From: Veillonella rogosae JCM 15642
GTDB lineage: Bacteria > Bacillota > Negativicutes > Veillonellales > Veillonellaceae
Length of the DNA: 64,000 nucleotides
Direction of reading: 5' to 3'
NCBI RefSeq assembly: GCF_002959775.1
Contig: NZ_PPCX01000014.1
Location: 21,078 to 85,077, forward strand
The notes under the pieces were generated by a model. That model was not told where the DNA came from. It made no database searches and saw only the letters and a list, made by a program, of their open reading frames with translations. Below, piece after piece: positions 10,092 through 18,759 of the stretch; position 1 is the stretch's first letter, and every line of letters begins with the position of its first letter. Position numbers and translations under genes: made by a program.

Positions 10092-10909
10092 CTACCCTCC
10101 GATGCGCGGTTTTTATCGATTAACTGCATCACAAGAGAAGCTGTTTCTTCAATGGATTTATTAGAAACATCTAATACTTGGCAGTGCAAACGGCGCATAA
10201 TAGCTTTCGCATATTCTAGTTCAGCCTGAATACGCTCAATGGATGCATAGTTTGCTTCGTCTTCAAGACCGATAGCGCGTAAACGTTCACTACGAATATT
10301 ATTTAATTTGAATGGGTCAATAATAAGGCCTACAATTTTTTTTGCTGGAATTTTGAATAACTCCTCTGGCAATGGTACTTCAGGTACCAACGGCAAATTG
10401 GCAGCTTTAACTTTTTTATACGCCAAGAACATAGATAATGGAGTCTTACTAGTTCTAGATACACCAATGATGACAACATCTGCCTTTTCAAAGCCAGATG
10501 GGTTTTTACCATCGTCATATTTTACGGCAAATTCAATGGCTTCCACCTTTTTGAAATATTCTTGGTCAAGCTTATGAACCATACCTGCTGTCATACGTGG
10601 TTTTGTAGTCGCCACAGTACCTACTGCATCGAGAACAGGCCCCATGATATCTACAGCAGGAATATTGTACTCTGCTACCTTCTCATGAAGATATTTGCGC
10701 AAAGACTCGGACACGATAGTATGACAAATAACGTGATGACCACGCTTTGCATCGTCTACGATTTCATCGATTTGGCTTTCACTATCGATATAAGGAATGC
10801 GCACAATCTCAATTTGTTCTTTATCATATTGACTCGCCGTAGCTCGCGCTACAGCCTCTGCGGTTTCCCCTAGGGAATCCGATATTGCATAAATAATTTT
10901 TTCTGCCAT
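10088..10909 (-). CDS. ppsR: PEP synthase / PPDK regulatory kinase-pyrophosphorylase
   Basis: Bifunctional DUF299 enzyme that inactivates PEP synthase or pyruvate phosphate dikinase by ADP-dependent phosphorylation of a threonine and reactivates it by phosphorolysis. The N-terminus has the family motif YAISDSLGETAEAVARA, and the nucleotide loop GVSRTSKT is at 149-156. Length 273 is normal. A ppsA gene stands two genes upstream and no PPDK gene is in the window, so PpsA is the likely target. It follows the ccpN-like gene by 10 bp. Confidence 0.94.
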   Translation of the reverse strand: MAEKIIYAISDSLGETAEAVARATASQYDKEQIEIVRIPYIDSESQIDEIVDDAKRGHHVICHTIVSESLRKYLHEKVAEYNIPAVDIMGPVLDAVGTVATTKPRMTAGMVHKLDQEYFKKVEAIEFAVKYDDGKNPSGFEKADVVIIGVSRTSKTPLSMFLAYKKVKAANLPLVPEVPLPEELFKIPAKKIVGLIIDPFKLNNIRSERLRAIGLEDEANYASIERIQAELEYAKAIMRRLHCQVLDVSNKSIEETASLVMQLIDKNRASEGR

Positions 10910-10919
10910 TCTATCAACC

Positions 10920-11549
10920 TCAATGTATGCTACATTCTAAAAATACTTTTGCTACCGTCGTTTTTGACACGCGGCCCACGACCTTTAAGCGTTTCTTGTT
11001 CCCTACGTCCTCGCGAACAACAACAGGTAAACAATCTACTTCATAATCTATCATCTTCTGAGCCGCCTCTACTAACGTATCGGTAGGCTCCACAGTTATA
11101 ACCTTACTAACAGGGGTCATGATCATAGATATAGGCATGGCGTGCGAATCTGTTTGTCCCATAGAGGCGCGCAGTAAATCTTTTCGAGATACGACGCCTA
11201 CTAGGTACGAATCATCACACACTAATATCGTACCTACATCCTCTGTAAATATAGTAACAATCGTGTCATATAAACTAGTTTCCCCACTAACCACGACTGC
11301 TTGAGATAATACATCACTTACCAGAAATGACTTTAATCGCTCAGCCGTTTGTGTTTCCTTTGAAAGTCCTACGTAGTAATAACCTACATTTGGTCGCGCA
11401 TCTAGCACACCTAACATAGTTAATACAGATAAATCTGAACGCAATGCAGATCGTGTAACCTCTAAATGTTCAGCAATGGCACTGCCTGTTACAGGTCCTT
11501 CTTCACGAACGATTTGAGCAATTTGTTCTTGTCGTTTCGACAGTTTCAC
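10920..11549 (-). CDS. ccpN: CcpN-like transcriptional regulator (HTH plus CBS pair)
   Basis: Repressor-type protein with an N-terminal winged helix (about 1-60, SKRQEQIAQIV) and two CBS modules (about 75-205) that would sense a nucleotide. In Bacillus, CcpN represses gluconeogenic genes and lies directly before the ppsR homologue, the same order as here. The best start is the GTG at 11549 (VKLSKRQ), with AAAGGGGG upstream. The target sites in this organism are unknown; ppsA next door is the obvious candidate. Confidence 0.87.
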   Translation of the reverse strand: MKLSKRQEQIAQIVREEGPVTGSAIAEHLEVTRSALRSDLSVLTMLGVLDARPNVGYYYVGLSKETQTAERLKSFLVSDVLSQAVVVSGETSLYDTIVTIFTEDVGTILVCDDSYLVGVVSRKDLLRASMGQTDSHAMPISMIMTPVSKVITVEPTDTLVEAAQKMIDYEVDCLPVVVREDVGNKKRLKVVGRVSKTTVAKVFLECSIH

Positions 11550-11577
11550 ACGGTAACCCCCTTTCATCTCTGTTTGT

Positions 11578-11583
11578 ATTATA
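11578..11583 (-). promoter_or_regulatory. Possible -10 box for ccpN-ppsR-dgt
   Basis: A perfect TATAAT on the minus strand lies about 30 bp before the ccpN start, just past the ppsA terminator. No good -35 box is seen at the right distance. Confidence 0.4.
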
Positions 11584-11604
11584 TCCTAAGTTACCATTCA
11601 GAAA

Positions 11605-11630
11605 AAGAGGAGACCTACGGGCCTCCTCTT
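11605..11630 (-). terminator. Terminator of ppsA
   Basis: Stem AAGAGGAG/CTCCTCTT with extra GCC-like pairs around a CGTA loop, followed on the minus strand by TTTTTCTG. It lies 17 bp after the ppsA stop codon. Confidence 0.85.
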
Positions 11631-11647
11631 TCACCATAACTATATTA

Positions 11648-14029
11648 TTACCAATTTAGTTCGTCAGATTCTTGACGACCACGACCAGTCATAGCATCGA
11701 GCATAATTCTTTGTTCGATTTGAGCCACCATTTTCTTAGTGCTCACAACCGCATCTGGGTTAACAGAAATGGAGTCGATACCGCTCTTCACGAGGAATTC
11801 GCAAAGTTCAGGGTACACGCTTGGTGCTTGGCCACAGATGGATACAGTTTTGCCATCTTTATGCGCCACTTCAATGAGATGACGAATTGCTCTGCGAACT
11901 GCTAGATTACGTTCATCATAGATATGTTGAACTGTTTCGTTATCACGGTCACAACCGAGAACGAGCATAGTCAAGTCGTTAGAACCGATGGAATAACCAT
12001 CTACGTATTTATTGAATTGATCAGCTAAGATGATGTTGGATGGAATCTCAGCCATGAGCCAAACTTTGAAGTCCTTACTACGAGCAAGACCTTCTTGAGC
12101 CATTAAATTAGTTACTAATTCAGCTTCCTCTACAGTACGGCAGAATGGAATCATAACTTGCAAGTTTTTGAAACCAAATTCATTGCGTACTTTTTTGATT
12201 GCTTCTAATTCTAATTTGAAAGCAGGTGTGTATTTTGGATCATAGTAACGAGAAGCACCACGCCAGCCAAGTAAAGCACTGGATTCATGAGGTTCGTATT
12301 TGTCGCCACCTTTAAGATCACGGTATTCGCTAGATTTGAAGTCGCTCAAGCGAACTACTACTTGGCGAGGAGCTAAGGCTTGGCAAACTTTACGCATACC
12401 TTCAGCCAATGTATTTACGGCAAAATCACTACGGCCTGTTTCGATAAGATGTAATGGATGTTCGTGAATGAAAGTAGTCCAAATGAACTCTTCACGCATT
12501 AGACCAATACCATCACATGGCAACACACCATGTTTTTCAGCCAAATCAGGATCGCCTAAGTTCATATAAATTTTAGTGCCTGTTACAGGAACAGATTCAG
12601 CAACAACGCCTGCAGTAGCTTGTGCTTCTGGCTTTTTAACGATATCTTCTAATACGCCATCGTATACGATGCCATTTGTAGCATCAACAGTAATCATTTG
12701 ACCATCTTTAATGGATGTTGTTGCTTCATGGCTACGGCTCTTAGTACCTACGATACAAGGAATACCAAGCTCACGGCTAACGATGGACGCATGACAAGTC
12801 ATACCGCCAGCATCAGTAACAATAGCTTTTGCCTTTTTCATAGCCGGTACCCAGTCAGGAGCAGTCATAGCAGTGACAAGGATTTCACCTTCTTTGAACT
12901 CATCAATATCCTCAGGATTGATGATAACGTGAGCTTTACCTGCTGCATTACCAGGAGAAGCTGGTAAACCTTTTACAATAATTTCACGATTGCCAGTATC
13001 TAGAGTGTTAGCTTGCTCAGTTGTTTCTGATTTTTCTTTACGAGACCATACTGTTTCTGGACGAGCTTGTAAGATCCAAATCTTATCATCTCGCTCATCT
13101 ACGCCCCATTCCATATCCATGTAACAACCATAATGTTTTTCGATTGCTTTTGCATATTTAGCTAATTCTAAAACTTGAGCATCTGTAATAACTTGTTTTT
13201 TAGCTTCATCTGCTGGAACAACTTCTTCAACGCAGTCTCCATCAGCTTTGCGAACTAAACGGATATGTTTGTCATTAATCATACGATCAGTAATTTCCAT
13301 TTTAGCTTTATCTACATGGAAATTATCTGGTGTAACTGTACCTTGTACAACGTACTCACCAAGGCCCCAAGAACCTTCGATAAGGATATTGTTATCATTG
13401 CCTGTTACAAGGTCAACAGTGAACATTACGCCAGCGGCTTTAGAGAATACCATCATTTGAACGGCAGCACTCAATGCTACTGTCATATGATCGAAACCTT
13501 GTTTTACACGGTAATATGTGGCACGGTCTGTGAAAGTAGATGCGTAGCATTCTTTTACTTTCTCGATGATAACGTCAGCACCACGTACATTTAAATATGT
13601 ATCTTGTTGGCCTGCGAAGCTTGCATCTGGCAAGTCTTCTGCTGTTGCACTAGAACGAACTGCTACGAATGGATTTTCTTCGTTTACTTTTTTACCAAGT
13701 TCTTCATAAGCATGACGGATAGCATCTGCCAATTCTTTAGGCATTTCTTCTTCGCAAATCATGCGGCGAATTTTAGCACATACTTCACGCAATAATGCAG
13801 AATTTTCTACATCATCTAACGCATCAAGTTCAGCGCGGATTTTATCTTCCAAACCTGTTGCTTTCATAAACTCACGATAACCATGAGCAGTTGTAGCAAA
13901 ACCGTAAGGTACAGGTACATTAGTGGAGGATGTCAATTCCCCTAAGGAAGAAGACTTACCACCAACTAAATTAACATCTTCACGTTGTAATTCATCAAAC
14001 CAAAGTACGTATGCTGTTTCGCGATTCAT
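11648..14029 (-). CDS. ppsA: Phosphoenolpyruvate synthase (pyruvate, water dikinase)
   Basis: Makes PEP from pyruvate and ATP, the entry to gluconeogenesis in a lactate or pyruvate user. The 793 residues show the ATP-grasp domain (NLVGGKSSSLGEL at about 20-33), the swivelling phosphohistidine domain with H413 in GGMTCHASIVSREL, and the C-terminal PEP/pyruvate barrel with SIGSNDLTM and the catalytic-cysteine segment SICGQAPS. This order and the absence of a PPDK-type inserted domain favour PpsA. It is monocistronic, with its own promoter and terminator. The CcpN-like and PpsR genes follow, suggesting both transcriptional and phosphorylation control. Confidence 0.95.
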   Translation of the reverse strand: MNRETAYVLWFDELQREDVNLVGGKSSSLGELTSSTNVPVPYGFATTAHGYREFMKATGLEDKIRAELDALDDVENSALLREVCAKIRRMICEEEMPKELADAIRHAYEELGKKVNEENPFVAVRSSATAEDLPDASFAGQQDTYLNVRGADVIIEKVKECYASTFTDRATYYRVKQGFDHMTVALSAAVQMMVFSKAAGVMFTVDLVTGNDNNILIEGSWGLGEYVVQGTVTPDNFHVDKAKMEITDRMINDKHIRLVRKADGDCVEEVVPADEAKKQVITDAQVLELAKYAKAIEKHYGCYMDMEWGVDERDDKIWILQARPETVWSRKEKSETTEQANTLDTGNREIIVKGLPASPGNAAGKAHVIINPEDIDEFKEGEILVTAMTAPDWVPAMKKAKAIVTDAGGMTCHASIVSRELGIPCIVGTKSRSHEATTSIKDGQMITVDATNGIVYDGVLEDIVKKPEAQATAGVVAESVPVTGTKIYMNLGDPDLAEKHGVLPCDGIGLMREEFIWTTFIHEHPLHLIETGRSDFAVNTLAEGMRKVCQALAPRQVVVRLSDFKSSEYRDLKGGDKYEPHESSALLGWRGASRYYDPKYTPAFKLELEAIKKVRNEFGFKNLQVMIPFCRTVEEAELVTNLMAQEGLARSKDFKVWLMAEIPSNIILADQFNKYVDGYSIGSNDLTMLVLGCDRDNETVQHIYDERNLAVRRAIRHLIEVAHKDGKTVSICGQAPSVYPELCEFLVKSGIDSISVNPDAVVSTKKMVAQIEQRIMLDAMTGRGRQESDELNW

Positions 14030-14082
14030 GTGAGAACCTCCTAATCAATTAGTGCAACACATTAAACCTTTTACACATAAAT

Positions 14083-14109
14083 AGTATACCTTAATTTGCA
14101 ATCTGTCAA
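14083..14109 (-). promoter_or_regulatory. Probable ppsA promoter
   Basis: Perfect TTGACA (14109-14104) with TATACT (14088-14083) at 15 bp; an alternative TACTAT gives 17 bp. It lies about 55 bp before the start codon, leaving a leader that could hold a regulator site. Confidence 0.6.
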
Positions 14110-14157
14110 TTTTTATAGCATTAATATGCTGATTAAACTGAATACAAACTAAAAAAG

Positions 14158-14184
14158 ATGATTGCCTAATACTAGACAATCACC
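14158..14184 (-). terminator. Terminator of the small membrane protein cluster
   Basis: GATTG/CAATC stem continued by CTA/TAG with one mismatch, followed on the minus strand by ATCTTTTTTAG. It lies 17 bp after the last gene of the cluster. Confidence 0.65.
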
Positions 14185-14200
14185 TTTTAAATTATAAGCA

Positions 14201-14803
14201 CTAGTATTTAATAGTAATCTCTAATGTAGAGTATAAGGTAAATACTATGACTGTGGTAACTAGGAATATGAGTTTGTTTATGTTAGTCAGACGATATAAG
14301 GTTAAAAATTGCAATATGCAAGTATAGAATATAACTATATTTCCCAATAAGCCCACAACATTCCACATGAGAAAGCTCCAATTACTGTCATCGAGATAAT
14401 CTAAGCTCAAAAAATAGGATTGTAAATTAAGTTTAATACTAGCAAATAAGAAACATAGTCCCATAAAGTAAACTGATATTATTATTAGCTTTTTCAGGGA
14501 TACAGTACACCATAACCGATATAGAATCCATAATAATAAAATAGCTATGATTAATCTCAATAAAATAGTTATATAGTCAATACAAAAAATTACTATAGTA
14601 CTAAAGTATGAAAGTATCTCAACATCATTAATAATTGGTGCTATATGAAGAACATCAACACCTATATCTCCCAAAACAAGTCGTAGCAGTACCCAAGATA
14701 CAGTATATAAACCTAAAGCACCTTTTAAAGTTATAGTTTCAATTACTTGACCAATTCCAACAGATTCAGGACGTATAAAGAGATTAATAAAGGTTTGTAA
14801 CAT
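14201..14803 (-). CDS. Unknown multi-pass membrane protein, possibly Yip1-like
   Basis: Protein of 200 residues with about five hydrophobic segments. It begins MLQTFINLFIRPESVGIG and ends with a segment after YRLTNINKL. The gene upstream encodes a protein with the same plan (LLLFKPISTG near the start and YKLTKVNRL before the last membrane segment), so the two look like diverged tandem duplicates. The opening F-x-P-x-S motif before the first helix is reminiscent of bacterial Yip1-domain proteins; that is an inference. AAAGGAATT precedes the ATG at 14803. It is very AT-rich. Confidence 0.6.
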   Translation of the reverse strand: MLQTFINLFIRPESVGIGQVIETITLKGALGLYTVSWVLLRLVLGDIGVDVLHIAPIINDVEILSYFSTIVIFCIDYITILLRLIIAILLLWILYRLWCTVSLKKLIIISVYFMGLCFLFASIKLNLQSYFLSLDYLDDSNWSFLMWNVVGLLGNIVIFYTCILQFLTLYRLTNINKLIFLVTTVIVFTLYSTLEITIKY

Positions 14804-14825
14804 TATAATTCCTTTCAAGTTGGAG

Positions 14826-15434
14826 TTAAGAGATTGATTGAATAAAGATATTTTGAAGTTCTGTAACACCTAGAAGTACTACTATAACAAATATAGTTAT
14901 CCCCAATCTATTAACTTTTGTCAATTTATATAACAATACAATAAAGAGAAACACAATATAAATCTCTGATATACCTGCTATAAATTTTAAGGAATCATAT
15001 ATTGTCTTTGCCCAGAATGGACTATATACATATAAATACTGAATTGGATACAATAGAAACAATCTTATAAAATCAGGAATTTGTTGTAAACAGGCTAATA
15101 TTAAAGATACCTTTAATAGTTTTGTAAATTTTACCTCTGTCCAAATGTTAAAATTAGCCCAACAAAGGAATGCTATAAAAATACTTATTAAGATAATACT
15201 ACTAAAGTTAAGAATATAAGGGAATAAACTAAAACCTATATATTGATCTATGGACAAAGGATACATTACTTTCCAATACTTAACATGTCCACCTACGAGC
15301 ATTATTAATAAGTGGTTTATAAACCATATCATTAAAAAGAATGAAAACAAAGACTTAATGGTTTCATTTTCCATTATGTAACTTGCGCCAGTTGAAATAG
15401 GTTTAAACAACAACAACTTTAAAGATTTTTTCAT
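14826..15434 (-). CDS. Unknown multi-pass membrane protein, paralogue of next gene
   Basis: Protein of 202 residues with about five membrane segments, opening MKKSLKLLLFKPISTGASY and ending in a hydrophobic helix after LLYKLTKVNRLG. Layout and end motifs parallel the following gene, 22 bp downstream, suggesting tandem duplication. The start at 15434 is chosen because the upstream in-frame extension is not hydrophobic and does not align with its paralogue; the ribosome site (AGAAAGAAT) is weak. Function is unknown; a Yip1-like fold is possible. Confidence 0.55.
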   Translation of the reverse strand: MKKSLKLLLFKPISTGASYIMENETIKSLFSFFLMIWFINHLLIMLVGGHVKYWKVMYPLSIDQYIGFSLFPYILNFSSIILISIFIAFLCWANFNIWTEVKFTKLLKVSLILACLQQIPDFIRLFLLYPIQYLYVYSPFWAKTIYDSLKFIAGISEIYIVFLFIVLLYKLTKVNRLGITIFVIVVLLGVTELQNIFIQSIS

Positions 15435-15536
15435 AAAACAATTCTTTCTATTACTATAAATTGTGATTACTGATATATCTTCTAATGCGCTAAACTTTAT
15501 CTTCATCCGTATGAAGATTTAAATATTTTATTGCAT

Positions 15537-15770
15537 TTATACTGATATAATCTGATAGAAAATATAAGCTAATGTAATACTTAAAATAATAAGAAAAGTA
15601 ATTCTTTCTACTTTATAGGATCTTTTATAGGTTCCATAAACAACATCATTAAGCCAAGGAAATAATATTCCAACTAAACAGAAAAACAGTATAATCAGAG
15701 AATTAAAAATATAATCTGGCATATCAATTAATTTGATTAAAATTGTATCTAGTAAATTATTTAATAACAT
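15537..15770 (-). CDS. Small two-helix membrane protein, unknown
   Basis: Protein of 77 residues with two hydrophobic segments (about 20-38 and 57-76) separated by a basic stretch (GTYKRSYKVER). AGGTAATATGA precedes the ATG. It lies in the AT-rich run of membrane proteins and in the same direction as its neighbours, with gaps of about 75-100 bp on either side. Its family is not recognised. Confidence 0.5.
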   Translation of the reverse strand: MLLNNLLDTILIKLIDMPDYIFNSLIILFFCLVGILFPWLNDVVYGTYKRSYKVERITFLIILSITLAYIFYQIISV

Positions 15771-15844
15771 TCATATTACCTATACTTTATAGACATAACC
15801 GTTTTCACTGTTTTCACTAATTTATTATTTACTCTGGATTGTTA

Positions 15845-16291
15845 TTAGTCTCTTATTCTGCCTGGTTGTAGTAAAAATATATACATACCTAAAAAAAGAA
15901 ACTCAGAAATCTCTTCATTTATAAGTCTACTCGATAAAATTAATATTATAAAAACAGGATATACCCAAAATGGTATACCGATATCAGAAGCTCGTCTCAT
16001 ACCTGTCATAAAAAAGAAAGTGAAACCATATATACAAAATGAATACCCTAGAATATTATATATCAATCCATCGCTAAAGGTATTAGCATACAACGCACTA
16101 TGGCCATACTTTAAGGATATAACAGCTACTACAAAAGAAAATCCACTTCCAAAAAAGAAGAGTAAGCGTCCTAATGGAACTCTAGGATTTATAAACTTAA
16201 CTTCTTTTATTGTTCCCAATAAAATCAATAATATTGATATTAATATCCCTATAGGAAGCATTGCAAAACCAAGCCAATTTAATATTTCCAA
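15845..16291 (-). CDS. Membrane protein of unknown function, faintly DUF805-like
   Basis: Protein of 148 residues with four or five membrane segments. The pattern RRASDIGIPFWVYP before a helix and a short tail with QPGRIRD weakly recalls DUF805 proteins (RR-x-D-x-G-x-x-x-W). The likely start is TTG at 16291, preceded by GGTGAG, which is part of the last codons of the preceding gene two bases away. The two genes are therefore probably translationally coupled. Confidence 0.55.
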   Translation of the reverse strand: MEILNWLGFAMLPIGILISILLILLGTIKEVKFINPRVPLGRLLFFFGSGFSFVVAVISLKYGHSALYANTFSDGLIYNILGYSFCIYGFTFFFMTGMRRASDIGIPFWVYPVFIILILSSRLINEEISEFLFLGMYIFLLQPGRIRD

Positions 16292-16293
16292 AT

Positions 16294-16536
16294 TTACTCA
16301 CCAAATACTATTTTCATTAAAATCATGAACAAAACAAAAAATAAGTTAACCCAAAATATTCCTGTTTCACTAAGGTTATAATGTATCATAAGTAGATATC
16401 CGCCACACACAGCTATTAAGCTTAATATAGCAAGTATGATTTCATATTTTTCTAAACGACTATTTTCTTTATATCTCTTATATAAAACATAAGACACGTA
16501 TATAATCCATAACCATGGAACAAATTCAGGTTTCAT
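16294..16536 (-). CDS. Small membrane protein, unknown, coupled to Nudix gene
   Basis: Protein of 80 residues with membrane segments at about 5-20, 33-50 and 60-78. Its ATG overlaps the Nudix stop codon by 4 bp (ATGA), and AAGGAAG inside the end of that gene is its ribosome site. It links the unknown membrane run to the Nudix gene as one transcript. Not recognised. Confidence 0.55.
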   Translation of the reverse strand: MKPEFVPWLWIIYVSYVLYKRYKENSRLEKYEIILAILSLIAVCGGYLLMIHYNLSETGIFWVNLFFVLFMILMKIVFGE

Positions 16537-17150
16537 TTAACTTCCTTATATATATCTAAAAAGTTCTTCAGTACTCGCCCCGTTAGTCCCCATATGGTGT
16601 ATTGTTTATAGGGATAGAAATAGACGGAGTAGTTTTGTCTGATTTTCCAATCAATATTGTAGCCCTCCAATAAATGGAACGGAAAGTCTTTTAAAGGCTT
16701 AGTTCCAATGTCTAGATGCCCCACCGTCGGTTCCATGTCTAATAGATATTGTAATGGAACGGTGAACACCTCTCCTACTTCGTCTGGATTTGGTTTCAAA
16801 TCGCTTGTATGCAGGCGCACGGCTACGGCATATAGCTTGACACCTATCGCAGATACTAAGCAGTCTAAATTGCCCAGAACTTCAATTTGATCTAAATCGA
16901 TACCCAGTTCCTCAGAGCATTCACGCATGGCAGCATGGGCACCACTTTTATCATTAGGCTCACAATGTCCACCAGGAAAACTGATTTCACCTGGTTGACG
17001 GCGTAGCTTATTACTGCGCACAGTAAATACTACATGATCTTCCCCATCGATTTCTAATAATGGTACAGCTACTGCCGCAGTTATAACATCAATATCGGTA
17101 AGAACAGTATGTTCTCGTTGTTCTAAAAAGTTGCTTAGTTCTTTGTCCAT
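16533..17150 (-). CDS. Nudix hydrolase, CoA pyrophosphatase type
   Basis: Protein of 205 residues, probably cleaving CoA or CoA esters to 4'-phosphopantetheine and 3',5'-ADP. The NuCoA signature is visible as FTVRSNKLRRQPGEISFPGG, directly followed by a Nudix box ending RECSEELGID. This pairing is specific to the CoA pyrophosphatase branch. AGAGGA precedes the ATG at 17150. It leads a run of small membrane genes, which it overlaps by 4 bp. Confidence 0.87.
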   Translation of the reverse strand: MDKELSNFLEQREHTVLTDIDVITAAVAVPLLEIDGEDHVVFTVRSNKLRRQPGEISFPGGHCEPNDKSGAHAAMRECSEELGIDLDQIEVLGNLDCLVSAIGVKLYAVAVRLHTSDLKPNPDEVGEVFTVPLQYLLDMEPTVGHLDIGTKPLKDFPFHLLEGYNIDWKIRQNYSVYFYPYKQYTIWGLTGRVLKNFLDIYKEVK

Positions 17151-17212
17151 ATATAGTCCTCTTACTTTATAGATACTATACAATATCTGTATAAATCTTT
17201 TATGTGTTAAAT

Positions 17213-17272
17213 TTGTATTTTATATTTGTATCTGTATTTATATCTGTATTTATATTTTATATTTATTATACA
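17213..17272. repeat. AT-only low-complexity tandem repeat
   Basis: Imperfect repeats of TGTATTTATATC/TGTATTTATATT units between the Nudix gene and the tyrS terminator. The stretch has almost no G or C and would be read through by no known gene. It may act as an AT-rich upstream region for the Nudix promoter or be slippage-prone filler. Confidence 0.6.
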
Positions 17273-17350
17273 TTAACTTGCAGCCAAATCCGTTTAATCT
17301 TAAGTATAGGATACAGTAGCAGAAATTCTTATAGATAAAATAGACAAAAA

Positions 17351-17384
17351 AAACTGTGATGAGGTTTCTATCTCATCACAGTTT
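17351..17384 (-). terminator. Terminator of tyrS
   Basis: Stem AAACTGTGATGAG/CTCATCACAGTTT, loop of seven, followed on the minus strand by TTTTTTTGTC. It lies directly after the tyrS stop. Confidence 0.92.
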
Positions 17385-17388
17385 CATA

Positions 17389-18597
17389 TTAGTTAAATTT
17401 AATTTTTACAAATTTACGTTTACCAACTTGAACGATCATGCCATCTTCAAGGGTAAGGTTTTCTTCTGTATATTTTTCACCGTTTACTTTGAAAGCACCA
17501 GCTTTAATGGAGCGACGTGCTTCACCATTAGAAGCAGTCAAACCAGCATCTGTACAGAATTGTGGTACAAAGATTGGTTCTGTTGGCGCATCCATAGCGT
17601 ATTCAGGAATATCTGTAGGCAACGCGCGTTGTTGGAATACGCGTTTAAATTCTTCTTCTGCCTCAAGAGCAGCGTCTTCACCATGGTACAAACGAACGAT
17701 TGTACGAGCTAATTGCATTTTAGCATCACGTGGATGTAATTCACCACTTTCAAGACGTTTTTCCATGTCCTCTTGTTCTTCAATTGGCATATCTGTAACG
17801 AGCATGAAGTAGCGCATCATCAATTCATCAGGAATGGACATTGCTTTACCGTACATTTCTTTAGGTTCTTCATCGATACCGATGTAGTTACCTAAAGATT
17901 TACTCATTTTTTGAACCCCATCAAGGCCTTCAAGCAATGGCATTGTGATAACAACTTGTGGTTCTTGACCTTCTAATTCTTGTAAATGACGACCCATTAA
18001 CAAGTTGAAAGTCTGGTCTGTACCACCAAATTCAACGTCAGCATGTAAAGCGACGGAATCATGACCTTGCATCAATGGATACATAAATTCATGAACACCA
18101 ATTGCACGACCTTCTTTGAAACGTTTATTGAAATCATCACGTTCCATCATACGCGCTACAGTGTAAGAACTTGCCAAGCGAAGTACATCAGCAAAGTTCA
18201 TGGATTCAAGCCATTCACTGTTGTCGCGAACGATAGTTTTTTCAGGATCCAACACTTTGAAGATTTGTGTTTTATATGTTTCAGCATTTTTCAATACTTC
18301 TTCTTTTGTAAGTGGTGGACGAGTAACGCTTTTACCAGTAGGATCACCAATACGTGCAGTGAAACCACCAATAACAATAACTACTTGATGACCAAATTCT
18401 TGGAACAAACGTAATTTACGAAGTGGTACAGTATGACCCAAATGAATATCTGGCGCTGTTGGGTCCAAACCTAATTTTACAACCAAAGGTTTATTTTCCT
18501 TAATGGATCTTTCTATTTTTTTTACAAGATCTTGTTCGTTAATTAAATCTGCTACGCCGTGTTTAATTTGGCGCACTTGTTCTTGAGCACTAACCAT
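17389..18597 (-). CDS. tyrS: Tyrosyl-tRNA synthetase
   Basis: Charges tRNA-Tyr with tyrosine. The 402 residues carry the class I signatures HLGH (52-55) and KMSKS (230-234), and a C-terminal S4 RNA-binding domain (about 338-402). The KMSKS-type motif and compact length point to the TyrZ-like branch. Only about 160 bp separate it from the divergent PBP gene. That is too short for the T-box leader found before tyrS in many Firmicutes, and none is seen. Confidence 0.96.
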   Translation of the reverse strand: MVSAQEQVRQIKHGVADLINEQDLVKKIERSIKENKPLVVKLGLDPTAPDIHLGHTVPLRKLRLFQEFGHQVVIVIGGFTARIGDPTGKSVTRPPLTKEEVLKNAETYKTQIFKVLDPEKTIVRDNSEWLESMNFADVLRLASSYTVARMMERDDFNKRFKEGRAIGVHEFMYPLMQGHDSVALHADVEFGGTDQTFNLLMGRHLQELEGQEPQVVITMPLLEGLDGVQKMSKSLGNYIGIDEEPKEMYGKAMSIPDELMMRYFMLVTDMPIEEQEDMEKRLESGELHPRDAKMQLARTIVRLYHGEDAALEAEEEFKRVFQQRALPTDIPEYAMDAPTEPIFVPQFCTDAGLTASNGEARRSIKAGAFKVNGEKYTEENLTLEDGMIVQVGKRKFVKIKFN

Positions 18598-18626
18598 GAT
18601 AATCCTCCTCGAAATACTATTGTTTT

Positions 18627-18655
18627 AGTATACCATTATCTAAAAACTTTCACAA
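18627..18655 (-). promoter_or_regulatory. Promoter of tyrS
   Basis: TTGTGA (18655-18650) and TATACT (18632-18627), spacer 17 bp, about 30 bp before the start codon. It fires away from the PBP gene. Confidence 0.6.
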
Positions 18656-18669
18656 TTATATATATAGTA

Positions 18670-18698
18670 TTGGTTTTAAGCCATTTATGATATAATAT
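18670..18698 (+). promoter_or_regulatory. Promoter of the class A PBP gene
   Basis: TTGGTT (18670-18675) with TAATAT (18693-18698) at 17 bp, overlapping a TATAAT at 15 bp. It lies about 60 bp before the start codon. Confidence 0.55.
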
Positions 18699-18759
18699 TT
18701 ATAACTGCGTAATAGAATTTACGTTATATTTACTAACAAAAGAAAAAAGAGGTGACTCT

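Noticed and set aside
10308..10873. Plus-strand open frames opposite ppsR
   Set aside because: Mirror frames of a highly conserved gene; no ribosome sites and no recognisable products.
18598..18759. Possible T-box leader for tyrS
   Set aside because: Only about 160 bp are shared with the divergent PBP promoter. No T-box consensus or terminator/antiterminator pair is seen, and a simple promoter lies 30 bp before the start.
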